Shown here in pieces: positions 18,069 to 27,526 of a stretch of 64,000 nucleotides of DNA. The notes under the pieces are model-generated. The model was given only the letters and a program-made list of their open reading frames with translations, searched no databases and had not been told where the DNA came from. Source of the DNA: Clostridiaceae bacterium BL-3 (GTDB taxonomy: Bacteria > Bacillota > Clostridia > Clostridiales > Clostridiaceae); assembly GCA_902809985.1 (NCBI GenBank), contig CADDXC010000001.1, positions 620,001 through 684,000 on the forward strand. The letters are read 5' to 3'. Both the position numbers and the translations under genes were made by a program. The stretch's first letter is position 1; each line of letters starts with the position of its first letter.

Positions 18069-18173
18069 AATGAAGTTCCACCTTTCTTTTGATCAATTTA
18101 CGATTAATGAAGATTTTTTTTTGGCCGTACTGAGAGTCCACTGAATTTTATGTTGGAACTGTGATATTTAAAT

Positions 18174-18197
18174 ATGCCATATGCCCCTATGTGGTAT
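18174..18197. promoter_or_regulatory. Candidate CsoR operator upstream of the metal ATPase
   Basis: ATGCCATAT (18174-18182), GCCCCT centre, ATGTGGTAT (18189-18197): an imperfect inverted repeat, on the ATPase sense strand ATACCACATAGGGGCATA. It resembles known CsoR sites (ATACCC...GGGGGTAT type). It lies ~105 bp before the ATPase start within the 329-bp divergent gap 18069-18397, which also holds a CTACATGTAG palindrome (18250-18259). Confidence 0.55.
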
Positions 18198-18319
18198 ATG
18201 ATCATTTTAGAAAAAATTATCCTCTTTGTCAACTACAGTCAGCCATCAACTACATGTAGAAATTATTTGGATGAATTTAATCCGTCAGTTTAGTAGACAA
18301 AAATACTTGAAGTTTATAG

Positions 18320-18348
18320 TTGACAATTTTACTCTGATTTGATAATAT
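18320..18348 (+). promoter_or_regulatory. Sigma-A promoter of the Rrf2-family gene
   Basis: TTGACA (18320-18325), 17 bp, TAATAT (18343-18348), about 50 bp before the start codon. An autoregulatory Rrf2 site would be expected to overlap it but none could be defined. Confidence 0.75.
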
Positions 18349-18397
18349 AAAAAATATAATAGGTAAAGTATTTAAAAAGTAGATGGGAAGTGGTTAC

Positions 18398-18844
18398 TTG
18401 AAATTATCTACAAAAGGAAGATATGGTGTAAAAGCTATGGTGGATTTAGCTATTCACTATAGTGAGGAACCTTCATCTATAAAGAGTATATCAGAAAGAC
18501 AAAACATATCGGAATATTATTTAGAACAGTTATTTTCCAGTTTGAGAAAATCCAATTTGATCAAGAGTATAAGGGGAGCACAAGGTGGATATATTTTAAA
18601 TAGAGAACCTAAAGATATAACAATAGCTGATATAATGGGAGTATTGGAGGGTCCTGTAGAAATTTCAGATTGTATAGATGAAAATAGTGAAAGTTCTTGC
18701 AGCAGGATAGATTGTTGTGCTACCAGACTTTTATGGAGCAAAATTAAGGAGAGCATAGATCAGGTTATGAAATTTACTACTTTGCAGGATATGGTAGATG
18801 ATTATAATCAAATGATACAGCAGAAGAATAAAAGAAATAAATAG
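18398..18844 (+). CDS. Rrf2 family regulator, IscR-like with cysteine cluster
   Basis: 148 residues: KLSTKGRYGVKAMVDLA winged-helix start, YYLEQLFSSLRKSNLIKS recognition helix, IRGAQGGYIL wing, then SDCIDENSESSCSRIDCCA. The C-x8-C-x4-CC cluster corresponds to the 2Fe-2S ligand region of IscR. It is expected to control Fe-S assembly or cysteine metabolism; in many clostridia iscS/iscU follow, but here a PRC-barrel gene follows after a terminator. Start set to TTG 18398, giving the usual family N-terminus; ATG 18383 is also in frame but lies before the GGAAGTGG site. Confidence 0.87.
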   Translation: MKLSTKGRYGVKAMVDLAIHYSEEPSSIKSISERQNISEYYLEQLFSSLRKSNLIKSIRGAQGGYILNREPKDITIADIMGVLEGPVEISDCIDENSESSCSRIDCCATRLLWSKIKESIDQVMKFTTLQDMVDDYNQMIQQKNKRNK

Positions 18845-18854
18845 ATAATCTATT

Positions 18855-18893
18855 AAAATATAACTTCTAAAAGTTATATTTTTTTATTTTTTT
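18855..18893 (+). terminator. Rho-independent terminator after the Rrf2 gene
   Basis: AATATAACTT (18857-18866), CTAA loop, AAGTTATATT (18871-18880), then TTTTTATTTTTTT. Confidence 0.88.
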
Positions 18894-18934
18894 GGATAAA
18901 ATAAGAATATTATTTTTAAACTAAAGGTGATATT

Positions 18935-19429
18935 TTGTATAGAACTATGGATTTTATATTTAAAGATGTAATAGACCTTTCTGGAAAAATGCTGGGATTT
19001 ATAAGTGATATAATATTGGATTTTAACGGCAAAAAAATAGATGGATTTATAATAACTCCTAATAACATATTTAAAAAAACTTTGAATGTCAATATAGAAA
19101 ATGTGGTAAATTTTACTTCTGTAATAGTTGTAACTGCTGTGAGTAGAGGGAAATGCCTTCAATTTGAAGATATAAAGAATATGGATGTGGTGAATGAGAG
19201 AGGTGAGCTGATTGGAATGGTTGAAGATATTTTATTTGACAGAGAGAAATTTTCCATAAGGGCTCTCATATTGTCCACTGGATTTATAAATAATTTTATA
19301 AAAGGCAAAAAAGTGCTGCTTATAAATGATTTGATATTGGGGGACAAAAATTTGTTATACAGAGGTAAAAATCGAAATCTCGAATTTTTCAATTCAGCCC
19401 ATAAATTATTAAAAAAAGAGAAAAGCTAG
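18935..19429 (+). CDS. PRC-barrel domain protein (two repeats)
   Basis: 164 residues with two PRC-barrel-like units: KDVIDLSGKMLGFISDII with IDGFIITP, and EDIKNMDVVNERGELIG with VEDILFDREKFSIRALIL. PRC barrels in this setting (YlmC/YrrD type) are cytosolic adaptors of unknown partner. TTG start 18935 is supported by AAAGGTGAT about 4-8 bp upstream; MDF at residue 5 is a less well spaced alternative. It precedes the AI-2E permease by 39 bp. In many clostridia a PRC-barrel gene occupies this place ahead of alaS. Confidence 0.78.
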   Translation: MYRTMDFIFKDVIDLSGKMLGFISDIILDFNGKKIDGFIITPNNIFKKTLNVNIENVVNFTSVIVVTAVSRGKCLQFEDIKNMDVVNERGELIGMVEDILFDREKFSIRALILSTGFINNFIKGKKVLLINDLILGDKNLLYRGKNRNLEFFNSAHKLLKKEKS

Positions 19430-19468
19430 GTATTGTAAATTAAAGAAGAATTATGGAAGATGATGCGG

Positions 19469-20494
19469 ATGAATATTTATAAAAAAAGCAGTATTAGATA
19501 TATCACTGTGGCGGTTATAACAGCGGCATTGATTGTATTTATCATTATGAGTTCTCTATTGAGAGAGCTTATATGTTTAATCTTTATATCTTTTTTAATA
19601 GCATATACGCTGAGGCCGATATATAATTCCATGTTAAATAGGGGAATTAACGGAAGAGTGGGAGCTTTTTTTTTGATAAGCTTATTGATTCTGCTTATAG
19701 TAGGTGTCTTTGCAATTCTCATACCTTCTTTGTTTAGAGAAAGTTTGAATTTTAACTCTGCTGCAGAAAGAATTCAAAATATGGTAGATAATTTTTATGT
19801 GAAATTAAAACCGATTCGCGATAACAAAACTATTTATTCACTGATAAACAGTTTAAATAGTAAAATAGACAGTGGAATTGTAAATATATTCAATAAAATG
19901 TTTGATTTTATAATTTATATAGGACAAAATTTATTATCTGTAATAGTCATACCTATAATAGCTTATTATTTCTTAGCAGACGGGGAGTATATAAATGGAA
20001 AGATTCTGTCTATATTTCCAATGGACAGCAGAAATGTAATTGAAAAGATGTGCTGTCATGCAGATAAAATATTGGGTAGATATATAATGAGCCAGCTCAT
20101 TTTAAGCGGGCTTGTGGGTATAGCCACATTTTTTATTTTAGTGAGTTTAAAGGTGGATTTTCCCATTATATTGTCCATATTAAATGCATTTTTTAATATA
20201 ATTCCATATTTTGGGCCTATATTTGGAGCGCTGCCAGCTGTAGTTATAGCTCTTATAGAATCTCCCAGGGCAGCACTGTGGACTGCAGTATGGTTATATG
20301 TATTGCAGCAGATAGAAGGCAATATGCTGTCTCCAAAAGTTACAGGGGACAGTGTAAGTATGCATCCTCTAGTAATAATACTTCTTTTAATAGTCGGAGG
20401 AAAAGCAGCGGGATTTATCGGAATGGTACTGGCAGTGCCCATAGGGGTTATAGTTAAAATAATGTATGAAGATTTAAACTACTATTTATTTTGA
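19469..20494 (+). CDS. AI-2E family (PerM/YtvI-like) permease
   Basis: About 341 residues with roughly eight TM helices. Family marks: FLIAYTLRPIYNSMLNRG, IPIIAYYFLADGEYI, NAFFNIIPYFGPIFGALPA and VGGKAAGFIGMVLAVPIGV. Members range from AI-2 exporters to Na/H antiporter-like proteins; the substrate is not inferable. Of the in-frame ATGs at 19460, 19463 and 19469 I chose 19469, 9 bp after GGAAG. Clostridial genomes commonly keep this gene just before alaS. Confidence 0.83.
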   Translation: MNIYKKSSIRYITVAVITAALIVFIIMSSLLRELICLIFISFLIAYTLRPIYNSMLNRGINGRVGAFFLISLLILLIVGVFAILIPSLFRESLNFNSAAERIQNMVDNFYVKLKPIRDNKTIYSLINSLNSKIDSGIVNIFNKMFDFIIYIGQNLLSVIVIPIIAYYFLADGEYINGKILSIFPMDSRNVIEKMCCHADKILGRYIMSQLILSGLVGIATFFILVSLKVDFPIILSILNAFFNIIPYFGPIFGALPAVVIALIESPRAALWTAVWLYVLQQIEGNMLSPKVTGDSVSMHPLVIILLLIVGGKAAGFIGMVLAVPIGVIVKIMYEDLNYYLF

Positions 20495-20509
20495 TTTAAT
20501 CGATAAATA

Positions 20510-20538
20510 TTGACATAAGTGTGCATTTAACTTATAAT
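20510..20538 (+). promoter_or_regulatory. Consensus sigma-A promoter of the alaS T-box leader
   Basis: TTGACA (20510-20515), 17 bp, TATAAT (20533-20538): both hexamers perfect. Transcription should begin near 20545. Confidence 0.92.
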
Positions 20539-20544
20539 TTGTAT

Positions 20545-20768
20545 CATAATCGAATGATGAAGTGATGAATAGAAGGAGTAGGTATTTTCTTATATTAAAG
20601 AGAGGAAGTGGAAGGTGAAAACTTCCTGTAGGATATATTGAAGCTGTCTAGGAACTTGTATTATGTTGTTTAAGAGATATAGATTGTATTTTGAATATCT
20701 ATATAATTAGGGTGGTACCGCGAAGAGAATCTTTCGTCCCTTAGGGGAATGAGGGATTCTTATTATTT
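20545..20768 (+). promoter_or_regulatory. T-box leader (tRNA-Ala-sensing) of alaS
   Basis: The T-box AGGGTGGTACCGCG is at 20709-20722, followed by an intrinsic terminator (AGAATC 20726-20731 with GATTCT 20755-20760, inner CCCTTAGGG) and TATTATTTT. TCGTCCCT at 20734-20741 can pair with the T-box to form the antiterminator. Stem I spans about 20555-20665, with GGAAGTGGAAGGTGAAAACTTCC as its apical part. GCT at 20643-20645 (GAAGCTG) is a plausible alanine specifier. Uncharged tRNA-Ala should promote readthrough into alaS. Confidence 0.93.
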
Positions 20769-20815
20769 TAAACGTGGATTAAATATGATATTGAAGTTGA
20801 AAGGGAGAGATATAT

Positions 20816-23455
20816 ATGGAAAAATTAGGGTTGAATCAAATTAGGGAATTGTACTTGAAATTTTTCGAAGGAAAAGGACATTTGAGAATGCACAGTTTTT
20901 CATTAGTTCCTAAAAATGATAAGAGTTTACTTTTGATTAACGCTGGTATGGCGCCGCTTAAACCATATTTTACAGGGCTTAAAATACCGCCTCGGAAAAG
21001 AGTTACTACCTGTCAAAAGTGTATAAGAACGGGGGATATTGAGAATGTAGGTAAGACTTCACGCCACGGCACTTTTTTTGAAATGCTGGGAAATTTTTCT
21101 TTTGGGGACTATTTTAAAAAAGAGATAATTCCATGGGCCTGGGAATTTACTACTGAAGTTTTGAAGCTGCCAAAGGATAGATTATATGTTACAATATACT
21201 TAGATGATGATGAGGCCTATGATATATGGGTAAAGGATACCGATATAGATAGTTCAAGAATTTTTAGACTTGGCAAGGAAGATAATTTTTGGGAACACGG
21301 TGTAGGTCCCTGCGGACCCTGTTCTGAAATTCACTATGATAGAGGAGAGGGAAAGATAGATACAGTAGAAGAATTTGTGAAAGCAGGGGATAATGATCGG
21401 GTACTGGAATTTTGGAATTTAGTGTTTACTCAATTTGACAGGGATGAACAGGGGAATTATAATAGACTTCCAAAGCCTAATATAGATACGGGTATGGGGC
21501 TTGAAAGAATGGCAGTTATAATGCAGGATAAAGAAAGTATATTTGAGGTAGATACTATAAAAGCTATATTAAAAGAAGTAAGTGATATGTCCTGTAATTC
21601 CTATGGTAAAGATAAAAATAGTGATATATCTATCAGAGTGATAACAGATCACATAAGAAGCATTGTATTTATGGTGAGCGATGGAATACTTCCTTCTAAT
21701 GAAGGGCGCGGATATGTACTCAGAAGACTTTTGAGAAGGGCAGCAAAACATGGCAGATCTCTTGGAATTAAAGGTTCTTTTCTATATAAACTTTCTAAAT
21801 CTGTGATAGATAATTCTTATGAAGGCTATCCCGAATTGAGAGAAAGGGAGGATTATATAAGAAAGATAATAAAGATTGAAGAGGAAAGGTTTGCCGTGAC
21901 AATAGATGGTGGGATTCAGATTTTAAATGAATTTATATCCCAATTGAAAGAGAATGACAGCTCAGTATTAGATGGGGATAAGGTATTTAAATTATATGAT
22001 ACTTATGGTTTCCCTGTAGAGCTTACTGAAGAGATATTGGAAGAAAACAACATGACTGCAGATTTGGAAGGCTTTAATGAAAACATGGAAAATCAACGAA
22101 ACATGGCAAGAGCCGCCAGGATGGAAACAAATTATATGGGTGCAGAAGATACCATATTGAATAAAATTCCCATGGAGGTTAATACTGTATTTGAAGGTTA
22201 TGATAAACTGAAGTCAAAATCTAAAGTCAAAATCATGATGAAGGATGAAGAGTTTGTATCTCATTTAAGCGAAGGAGAAGAGGGAGTTATAGTAGTTGAA
22301 AATACACCTTTTTATGCTGAAATGGGTGGACAGGTAGGAGATAGTGGAATCATATACAATGATGATTTTAAAGGTGAAGTGTTAGACTGTAAAAATAATG
22401 TGGCAGGTAAAATACTCCATTTTATAAGGGTGAATTCAGGCGGCTTGAGTTTGGATGACGATGTTGTTTTGAGTGTGAATGAGAATAGAAGAAATAGCAT
22501 AAGAAAAAACCACACTGCAACTCATATATTAGATGAAACCCTGAAGAGGGTTTTGGGAGAACAGGTACACCAATCTGGTTCCTATGTGGATGAACACAGA
22601 TTGAGGTTTGATTTCAATTATTTTGAGCCTCTGAGCAGTGATACATTGAGGAAAATTGAAGATATGGTCAATAAGAATATAATGGCAGTTCATCAGGTGA
22701 AAACTGCTGAGATGCCTTTGGAAGAAGCTAAAAAAAGCGGGGCAATAGCACTTTTTGACAGTAAATATAAGGATAAAGTAAGGGTAGTTTCTGTGGGAAA
22801 TTTCAGCAGTGAACTCTGTGGTGGAACTCATGTAAATAATTCTGGTGAAATAGGATTGTTTAAGATAATATCTGAAACTGGAATAGCTGCCGGCATTAGG
22901 AGAATAGAGGCTGTTACCGGCGAAAGTGCAATAAAATATCTGAACTTGAGAGATGATATGTTAAAGGAAATATCGGGTAAATTGAAATGTTCTGAGAAGG
23001 AAATAATTCATAAATTGGATCTGCAATTCAATGAACTGAAGGCAGCTGAGAGGGAAATTCAGCAATTGAAGTCAAAATTGGCAGGTAATGCGGAAACTGA
23101 TATTCTGGATGGAATGAAAATAATTGGAAAAACGAAGCTTTTTACAGGGGTGTTAAAAGAAGTTGATGCCAGTGCACTTAGGGAACTGGGAGATAAGTTT
23201 AGAAATAAGTATGACAACTGTTTAGTGGTATTGGGAAGTAGTGTAAAGGGAAAAGTTCAACTCATAGCTATGGCAACTGAAGAGGCAGTGAAAAGTGGTA
23301 TTCACTGTGGAAAGATAATAAAGGAGGTTGCGGCTGTCACTGGAGGAAGTGGAGGAGGAAGACCGGATATGGCACAAGCCGGAGGAAAATTACCTGAAAA
23401 ATTAGAAGAAGCTATAGGAAAATGCAGTATAATTATGGAAAAAAAAGTTAGATAG
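20816..23455 (+). CDS. alaS: Alanyl-tRNA synthetase
   Basis: 879 residues, full-length bacterial AlaRS. The class II catalytic core starts at [40 protein letters not shown] and [12 protein letters not shown] (motif 3) follow. The editing domain carries [16 protein letters not shown] and [17 protein letters not shown], the zinc-binding HxxxH and CxxxH pairs. The C-terminal C-Ala domain ends [15 protein letters not shown]. The T-box leader directly upstream controls it. It is followed within 61 bp by ireB in the conserved Firmicute order alaS-ireB-ruvX. Confidence 0.97.
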   Translation: MEKLGLNQIRELYLKFFEGKGHLRMHSFSLVPKNDKSLLLINAGMAPLKPYFTGLKIPPRKRVTTCQKCIRTGDIENVGKTSRHGTFFEMLGNFSFGDYFKKEIIPWAWEFTTEVLKLPKDRLYVTIYLDDDEAYDIWVKDTDIDSSRIFRLGKEDNFWEHGVGPCGPCSEIHYDRGEGKIDTVEEFVKAGDNDRVLEFWNLVFTQFDRDEQGNYNRLPKPNIDTGMGLERMAVIMQDKESIFEVDTIKAILKEVSDMSCNSYGKDKNSDISIRVITDHIRSIVFMVSDGILPSNEGRGYVLRRLLRRAAKHGRSLGIKGSFLYKLSKSVIDNSYEGYPELREREDYIRKIIKIEEERFAVTIDGGIQILNEFISQLKENDSSVLDGDKVFKLYDTYGFPVELTEEILEENNMTADLEGFNENMENQRNMARAARMETNYMGAEDTILNKIPMEVNTVFEGYDKLKSKSKVKIMMKDEEFVSHLSEGEEGVIVVENTPFYAEMGGQVGDSGIIYNDDFKGEVLDCKNNVAGKILHFIRVNSGGLSLDDDVVLSVNENRRNSIRKNHTATHILDETLKRVLGEQVHQSGSYVDEHRLRFDFNYFEPLSSDTLRKIEDMVNKNIMAVHQVKTAEMPLEEAKKSGAIALFDSKYKDKVRVVSVGNFSSELCGGTHVNNSGEIGLFKIISETGIAAGIRRIEAVTGESAIKYLNLRDDMLKEISGKLKCSEKEIIHKLDLQFNELKAAEREIQQLKSKLAGNAETDILDGMKIIGKTKLFTGVLKEVDASALRELGDKFRNKYDNCLVVLGSSVKGKVQLIAMATEEAVKSGIHCGKIIKEVAAVTGGSGGGRPDMAQAGGKLPEKLEEAIGKCSIIMEKKVR

Positions 23456-23516
23456 TATACATTTTATGAAATATGTTTTATAATAGATCTATTAGAATGT
23501 TAGCGGGGTGATATAT

Positions 23517-23768
23517 ATGGGCAAGGACAATACTATTCAGTTTGACATTTCTGAGAGTAAGAAAGCACTGACAAAAGAGATATTAACTGAAGTTTATGAT
23601 TCGCTAATTAAAAAGGGATACAATCCGGTAAATCAGCTGGTAGGATATTTGATTTCAGGGGATCCAACTTATATAACAAATTATAATGGAGCAAGGTCAT
23701 TGGTGAGGAAACTTGAGAGAGATGAGATACTTGAGGAAGTTTTGAAAGTCTATTTAGATATAAAATAA
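23517..23768 (+). CDS. ireB: IreB family regulatory phosphoprotein (UPF0297)
   Basis: 83 residues, [19 protein letters not shown] then [20 protein letters not shown] and [18 protein letters not shown], the whole length of the UPF0297/IreB family. In Enterococcus IreB is phosphorylated by the kinase IreK and tunes cephalosporin resistance; the role in clostridia is not established. The start is ATG 23517 after GCGGGGTGAT; GTG 23508 overlaps that site. Conserved neighbours alaS and ruvX support it. Confidence 0.92.
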   Translation: MGKDNTIQFDISESKKALTKEILTEVYDSLIKKGYNPVNQLVGYLISGDPTYITNYNGARSLVRKLERDEILEEVLKVYLDIK

Positions 23769-23792
23769 AAATGTCCTTTTAGGGCATTTTTA
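23767..23792 (+). terminator. Hairpin after ireB
   Basis: AAAATGTCCT (23767-23776) pairs with AGGGCATTTT (23781-23790) with one G-U pair. The T stretch is part of the stem, then ATTTT. It may attenuate rather than end transcription into ruvX. Confidence 0.6.
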
Positions 23793-23829
23793 TTTTAAAT
23801 GTGAGCATAATATTGAGGAGAGTGAAAAT

Positions 23830-24243
23830 TTGAGAATACTGGGACTGGATATAGGGGATAGAACTATAGGTGTTGCACTCAGTGATCCATTGGGATTTAC
23901 AGCACAGGGAGTTACTACTATAAAGAGAAGGGGAATGGAAAAGGATATTGATGAGCTGAGATCTGTTTGTGAAAAATATGGTGTAGAATTAATTGTCTCC
24001 GGACTTCCTAAAAATATGAATGGAACACTTGGTCCCCAGAGTGAGAAAGTGATGGATTTTTGCAAAAGAATAGAGAAGCTTATAAAATTACCCGTAAAAA
24101 TGTGGGATGAAAGATTAACTACCGTGGCAGCAAATAGAGCCATGTTAGAGGGAGATCTCTCCAGGGCAAAGAGAAAAAAGATAGTAGATAAAATGGCTGC
24201 TGTATATATTTTGCAGGGGTATTTGGACAGTATTTCGAAATGA
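23830..24243 (+). CDS. ruvX: Holliday junction resolvase-like / pre-16S rRNA nuclease YqgF (RuvX)
   Basis: 137 residues with the RNase H-like fold: [20 protein letters not shown] carries the first acidic catalytic residue, [18 protein letters not shown] the glycine loop, and [17 protein letters not shown] plus [16 protein letters not shown] the other acids. Family members process 16S rRNA 5' ends and/or junction DNA. TTG start at 23830 has GAGGAGAGTG upstream. Confidence 0.93.
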   Translation: MRILGLDIGDRTIGVALSDPLGFTAQGVTTIKRRGMEKDIDELRSVCEKYGVELIVSGLPKNMNGTLGPQSEKVMDFCKRIEKLIKLPVKMWDERLTTVAANRAMLEGDLSRAKRKKIVDKMAAVYILQGYLDSISK

Positions 24244-24289
24244 TTTATTTTGATAAAGCTAATTCTTTGAATAAAGGGGAAAAAATTGA

Positions 24290-24538
24290 ATGGGAGAAAA
24301 TATCAGAAACTTAATACTGGAGGATGAAGATGGCAAAAAAGTTCAATTTGAAGTGATTACCAAATTGGATATAGAAGATAGAGAGTATGTAATTGTAATG
24401 CCTGAAGAGTGTAGAGAATCAGAGGAAGCCATAGTGCTTAAGATAATAGAAGATGAAAATGGCGAGGAAATTTTTGCAACGTTGGAAGATGAAGATGAAT
24501 TTAACCAGGTTTCAGAAGTATATGAAACTTTGTTTTAA
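24290..24538 (+). CDS. DUF1292 family small acidic protein (YrzB-like)
   Basis: 82 residues, highly acidic: LILEDEDGKKVQFEVITKLD, REYVIVMPEE, KIIEDENGEEIFATLEDEDE. This is the DUF1292 family that follows ireB and ruvX in many Firmicutes. Function is unknown. AAAGGGGAAAAAATTGA precedes the ATG. Confidence 0.9.
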   Translation: MGENIRNLILEDEDGKKVQFEVITKLDIEDREYVIVMPEECRESEEAIVLKIIEDENGEEIFATLEDEDEFNQVSEVYETLF

Positions 24539-24555
24539 TGTTAATTGATTTTCAA

Positions 24556-24584
24556 TTGACAATATTTTTCTGTTATATTAGACT
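24556..24584 (+). promoter_or_regulatory. Candidate sigma-A promoter of the Fur-family gene
   Basis: TTGACA (24556-24561) and TAGACT (24579-24584) with a 17-bp spacer, ending 57 bp before the ATG. Confidence 0.5.
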
Positions 24585-24641
24585 TAAAATAGAAAAGTTT
24601 TTGTGGGTGTTTTAAAATTTAAGTTGAAATGGGGTATAGTT

Positions 24642-25106
24642 ATGTCAAAGCTTTCCTCTTCAGAAATAGAGAGATTAAAAAATAGCCTGAAGGAAAAAGG
24701 GTATAAGCTTACACCTCAAAGGAGGGCTATAGTTGATATTATAATAAGAAATGAAGGACAGCATCTTACAACGGAAGAAATATATGATCAAGTTAGAAGT
24801 GAGTGTCCTGAAATTGGTTTAGCTACAGTTTATAGAACTGTACAACTTTTAGATGAGATAGGAGTTATATGTAAATTGGACTTGGATGATGGATGCAATA
24901 GATATGAAATAATACACAAGGAAGAAAATCACCAGCATCATCATTTGATATGTAATAAATGTTCAAAAATAATTGAGGTGACGGATGATCTTTTGGAACC
25001 CCTTGAGAGGGAAATAGAAAAGAAATATGATTTTAAAATTTTAAATCACAGTTTAAAATTTTATGGAATATGCAGTGACTGTAAAAAGTCCGGCAAATAC
25101 AAGTAA
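24642..25106 (+). CDS. Fur family metal/peroxide-responsive repressor
   Basis: 154 residues. The winged helix includes KLTPQRRAIVDII and PEIGLATVYRTVQLLDEIG. The dimerisation domain contains NHQHHHLICNKCSKIIEV and CSDCKKSGK; the two CxxC pairs form the structural zinc site. Which of Fur, PerR or Zur it is cannot be settled from sequence alone. ATG 24642 gives the usual family length; an in-frame GTG at 24603 would add 13 residues and begin before any good ribosome site. Confidence 0.9.
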   Translation: MSKLSSSEIERLKNSLKEKGYKLTPQRRAIVDIIIRNEGQHLTTEEIYDQVRSECPEIGLATVYRTVQLLDEIGVICKLDLDDGCNRYEIIHKEENHQHHHLICNKCSKIIEVTDDLLEPLEREIEKKYDFKILNHSLKFYGICSDCKKSGKYK

Positions 25107-25277
25107 AATTGCAATTTGTAATTTTTATATTTTATGAAAGAGTTATTTGACATAGGATGCGGATAGGGTACGTTTTTAATTTGATATTCATATTGTTTTA
25201 ACATAACTTGTTCATAAGATATTTATTACCAAGTTGTAAAAATATTAAAATAAATTAAATAAGGAGGGAAGATTTTA

Positions 25278-26945
25278 TTGCGAAAAGAAAGAGATAAGGT
25301 AAAAATTATTCCATTAGGCGGACTAAGTGAAATAGGAAAAAATATTACAGTAATAGAATACAAAGATGAGATAATAGTGATTGACTGCGGGATGGAGTTT
25401 CCAAGTGAAGAGATGTTAGGAATAGATATAGTCATACCCGATACAACTTATCTTAAAAAGAACATAGATAAGGTAAAAGGCATATTTTTAACTCATGGAC
25501 ATGAAGACCACATAGGGGCACTGCCGTATGTATTGAAAGAGATCAATGTACCTGTATATGGGAGCAAATTGACGTTGGGGATTGTTGATTCAAAATTAAA
25601 GGAACACGGTTTAAGTGGATCAGTGGATTTAAAGTGCATAAAAGCAGGTGACGTAATTAAGTTAAATAGAATGTCCGTGGAATTTATAAGAACCAGTCAC
25701 AGTATAGCCGATTCCATGGCTATTGCAGTATATACCCCGGTGGGTATAATACTTCATACTGGTGATTTCAAGGTGGATTATACACCTATTGATGGCAGCG
25801 TAATTGATCTGGCTAGATTTGCAGAACTTGGGAAAAGGGGAGTAACTGTTATGCTGGCAGACAGCACTAACGTGGAAAGACCTGGATATACTATGTCGGA
25901 GAGGACGGTAGGACAGACCTTTCAAAAATTTTTTGCTGTGGCAAAAAGTAGAATAATAGTTGCCACTTTTGCATCTAATATTCACAGGATACAACAGGTA
26001 ATTACTGCTGCTGAAAAATATGACAGGAAAGTGGCTGTTTCAGGTAGAAGTATGGAAAATATAATGGAAGTAGCTATGAATTTGGGATATATAAATATTA
26101 GGAAAAATACTCTTATAAATGTAGACAATATAAATAAATATCCCGGAAACAAGATAGTTATAATAACTACTGGAAGTCAGGGTGAACCTATGTCAGCACT
26201 TTCTAGAATGGCAGCTTCTGAGCATAAAAAAATAAGTATTATTCCAGGGGACACAATAATAATTTCAGCAAATCCCATACCTGGAAATGAAAAATTGGTG
26301 TCAAGGGTGATAAATCAATTGTTTAAAAAGGGAGCAGAGGTAATATATGAAGCTCTGGCGGATGTTCATGTATCAGGGCATGCCTGCCAAGAAGAATTGA
26401 AACTTATGCATACTCTTGTAAAACCCAAATTTTTTATACCTGTACATGGAGAATACAGACACCTAAAACAGCATGCAGATTTAGCGATGAATCTTGGACT
26501 TAACCCCAATAACATAATCATAGCAGACAATGGGGATGTTATAGAAGTTTCCAGAGATTCCATAAGAAAAAATGGAACAGTGGTATCGGGACAGGTATTT
26601 GTAGATGGCTTGGGAGTTGGAGATGTGGGGAATATAGTCTTAAGGGATAGAAGACATCTTTCTCAGGACGGAATACTTACAGTGGTTATTACTATTGAAA
26701 AAGAAACGGGTACCGTCATTGCAGGACCTGATATAATATCCAGAGGTTTTGTGTATGTTCGGGAATCAGAAGATCTAATGGAAGAGGCAAGGGAACTTGT
26801 TCGTGGTGCTTTAAAGGATTGCGAGGAAAAACATATTACAGAATGGTCAAGCATAAAATCCAATGTAAAAGAAGTACTTAGATCATTTCTCTACGAGAAG
26901 ACGAAGAGAAAACCCATGATATTGCCAATAATCATGGAAATATAA
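25278..26945 (+). CDS. rnj: Ribonuclease J
   Basis: 555 residues of the beta-CASP metallo-lactamase family. Marks: IPLGGLSEIGKNITVIEY, FLTHGHEDHIGALPYVL (metal site), LHTGDFKVDYTP, MLADSTNVERPGYTMSE, VATFASNIHRIQQV, TGSQGEPMSALSRMA and FIPVHGEYRHLKQHADLA. RNase J has 5'-3' exonuclease and endonuclease activity in mRNA decay and rRNA maturation. TTG start at 25278 lies 7 bp from AAGGAGGGAAG. The gap before it (25107-25277) shows no clear signal. Confidence 0.95.
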   Translation: MRKERDKVKIIPLGGLSEIGKNITVIEYKDEIIVIDCGMEFPSEEMLGIDIVIPDTTYLKKNIDKVKGIFLTHGHEDHIGALPYVLKEINVPVYGSKLTLGIVDSKLKEHGLSGSVDLKCIKAGDVIKLNRMSVEFIRTSHSIADSMAIAVYTPVGIILHTGDFKVDYTPIDGSVIDLARFAELGKRGVTVMLADSTNVERPGYTMSERTVGQTFQKFFAVAKSRIIVATFASNIHRIQQVITAAEKYDRKVAVSGRSMENIMEVAMNLGYINIRKNTLINVDNINKYPGNKIVIITTGSQGEPMSALSRMAASEHKKISIIPGDTIIISANPIPGNEKLVSRVINQLFKKGAEVIYEALADVHVSGHACQEELKLMHTLVKPKFFIPVHGEYRHLKQHADLAMNLGLNPNNIIIADNGDVIEVSRDSIRKNGTVVSGQVFVDGLGVGDVGNIVLRDRRHLSQDGILTVVITIEKETGTVIAGPDIISRGFVYVRESEDLMEEARELVRGALKDCEEKHITEWSSIKSNVKEVLRSFLYEKTKRKPMILPIIMEI

Positions 26946-26977
26946 TATTGTATTAAAAATTAGGAGAGTATTTGATA

Positions 26978-27346
26978 ATGAATATATATGATAGAACAAG
27001 AGAATTTGCAGAAGAGCTTAAAACATGTGATGAAGTAGTTGATCTTCAAAGATTGAGTCAAAGAATAAAAAACAATGAAGATTATACAAGAATATTGAGT
27101 GATTTTAGAAAAATACAAGTGGAGGCCTATTCGCAGCAAGTTCAAAATGGAAAGATCTCAGAAGAGATTATGGAAAAGTTTAAAAATATGGGCTCTGTGA
27201 TTTCTGCTAATCCTCCTGTAAATGAATATATACAGGCAGAACAAAAATTCAGTGTAATGTGGCAGGACATATTAAAGATATTAAATGATGCCATAGGGGT
27301 AGATTTTTCTTTTGGAAAAGATAAAAATAAAGTTAATGTGCACTGA
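26978..27346 (+). CDS. YlbF family protein
   Basis: 122 residues, helical, YlbF/YmcA fold: MNIYDRTREFAEELKTCDE, YTRILSDFRKIQVEAYS, ANPPVNEYIQAEQKFSVMW. In Bacillus, YlbF with YmcA and YaaT forms the Y-complex that steers RNase Y cleavage; the location beside RNase J fits RNA metabolism. ATG 26978 is chosen over TTG 26972, which is too close to TAGGAGAG. Confidence 0.83.
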   Translation: MNIYDRTREFAEELKTCDEVVDLQRLSQRIKNNEDYTRILSDFRKIQVEAYSQQVQNGKISEEIMEKFKNMGSVISANPPVNEYIQAEQKFSVMWQDILKILNDAIGVDFSFGKDKNKVNVH

Positions 27347-27416
27347 AAACCGTTAACTTAAGCATTATAAAGTTGACTTTTTAATACTATGATATTAGAA
27401 TAAATATGGCAGCTCT

Positions 27417-27449
27417 AAATTGGATACAAAAAAGGTATCCAATTTTTTT
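27417..27449 (+). terminator. Rho-independent terminator after ylbF
   Basis: AAATTGGATAC (27417-27427), AAAAAAG loop, GTATCCAATTT (27435-27445), then TTTT. Confidence 0.9.
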
Positions 27450-27458
27450 GAGTGCTTA

Positions 27459-27495
27459 TCCAATTCACAATGAATTTTGATATTTGAATATATTC
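27459..27495 (-). repeat. Partial third copy of the intergenic repeat
   Basis: Read on the minus strand, ATATTCAAATATCAAAATTCA matches the left end of the repeat copies at 12.07 and 12.77 kb, followed by TTGTGAATT. It lies between the ylbF terminator and typA. Confidence 0.45.
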
Positions 27496-27526
27496 CATAG
27501 GTTAAAAATAAATTGGAGGAGTAATA

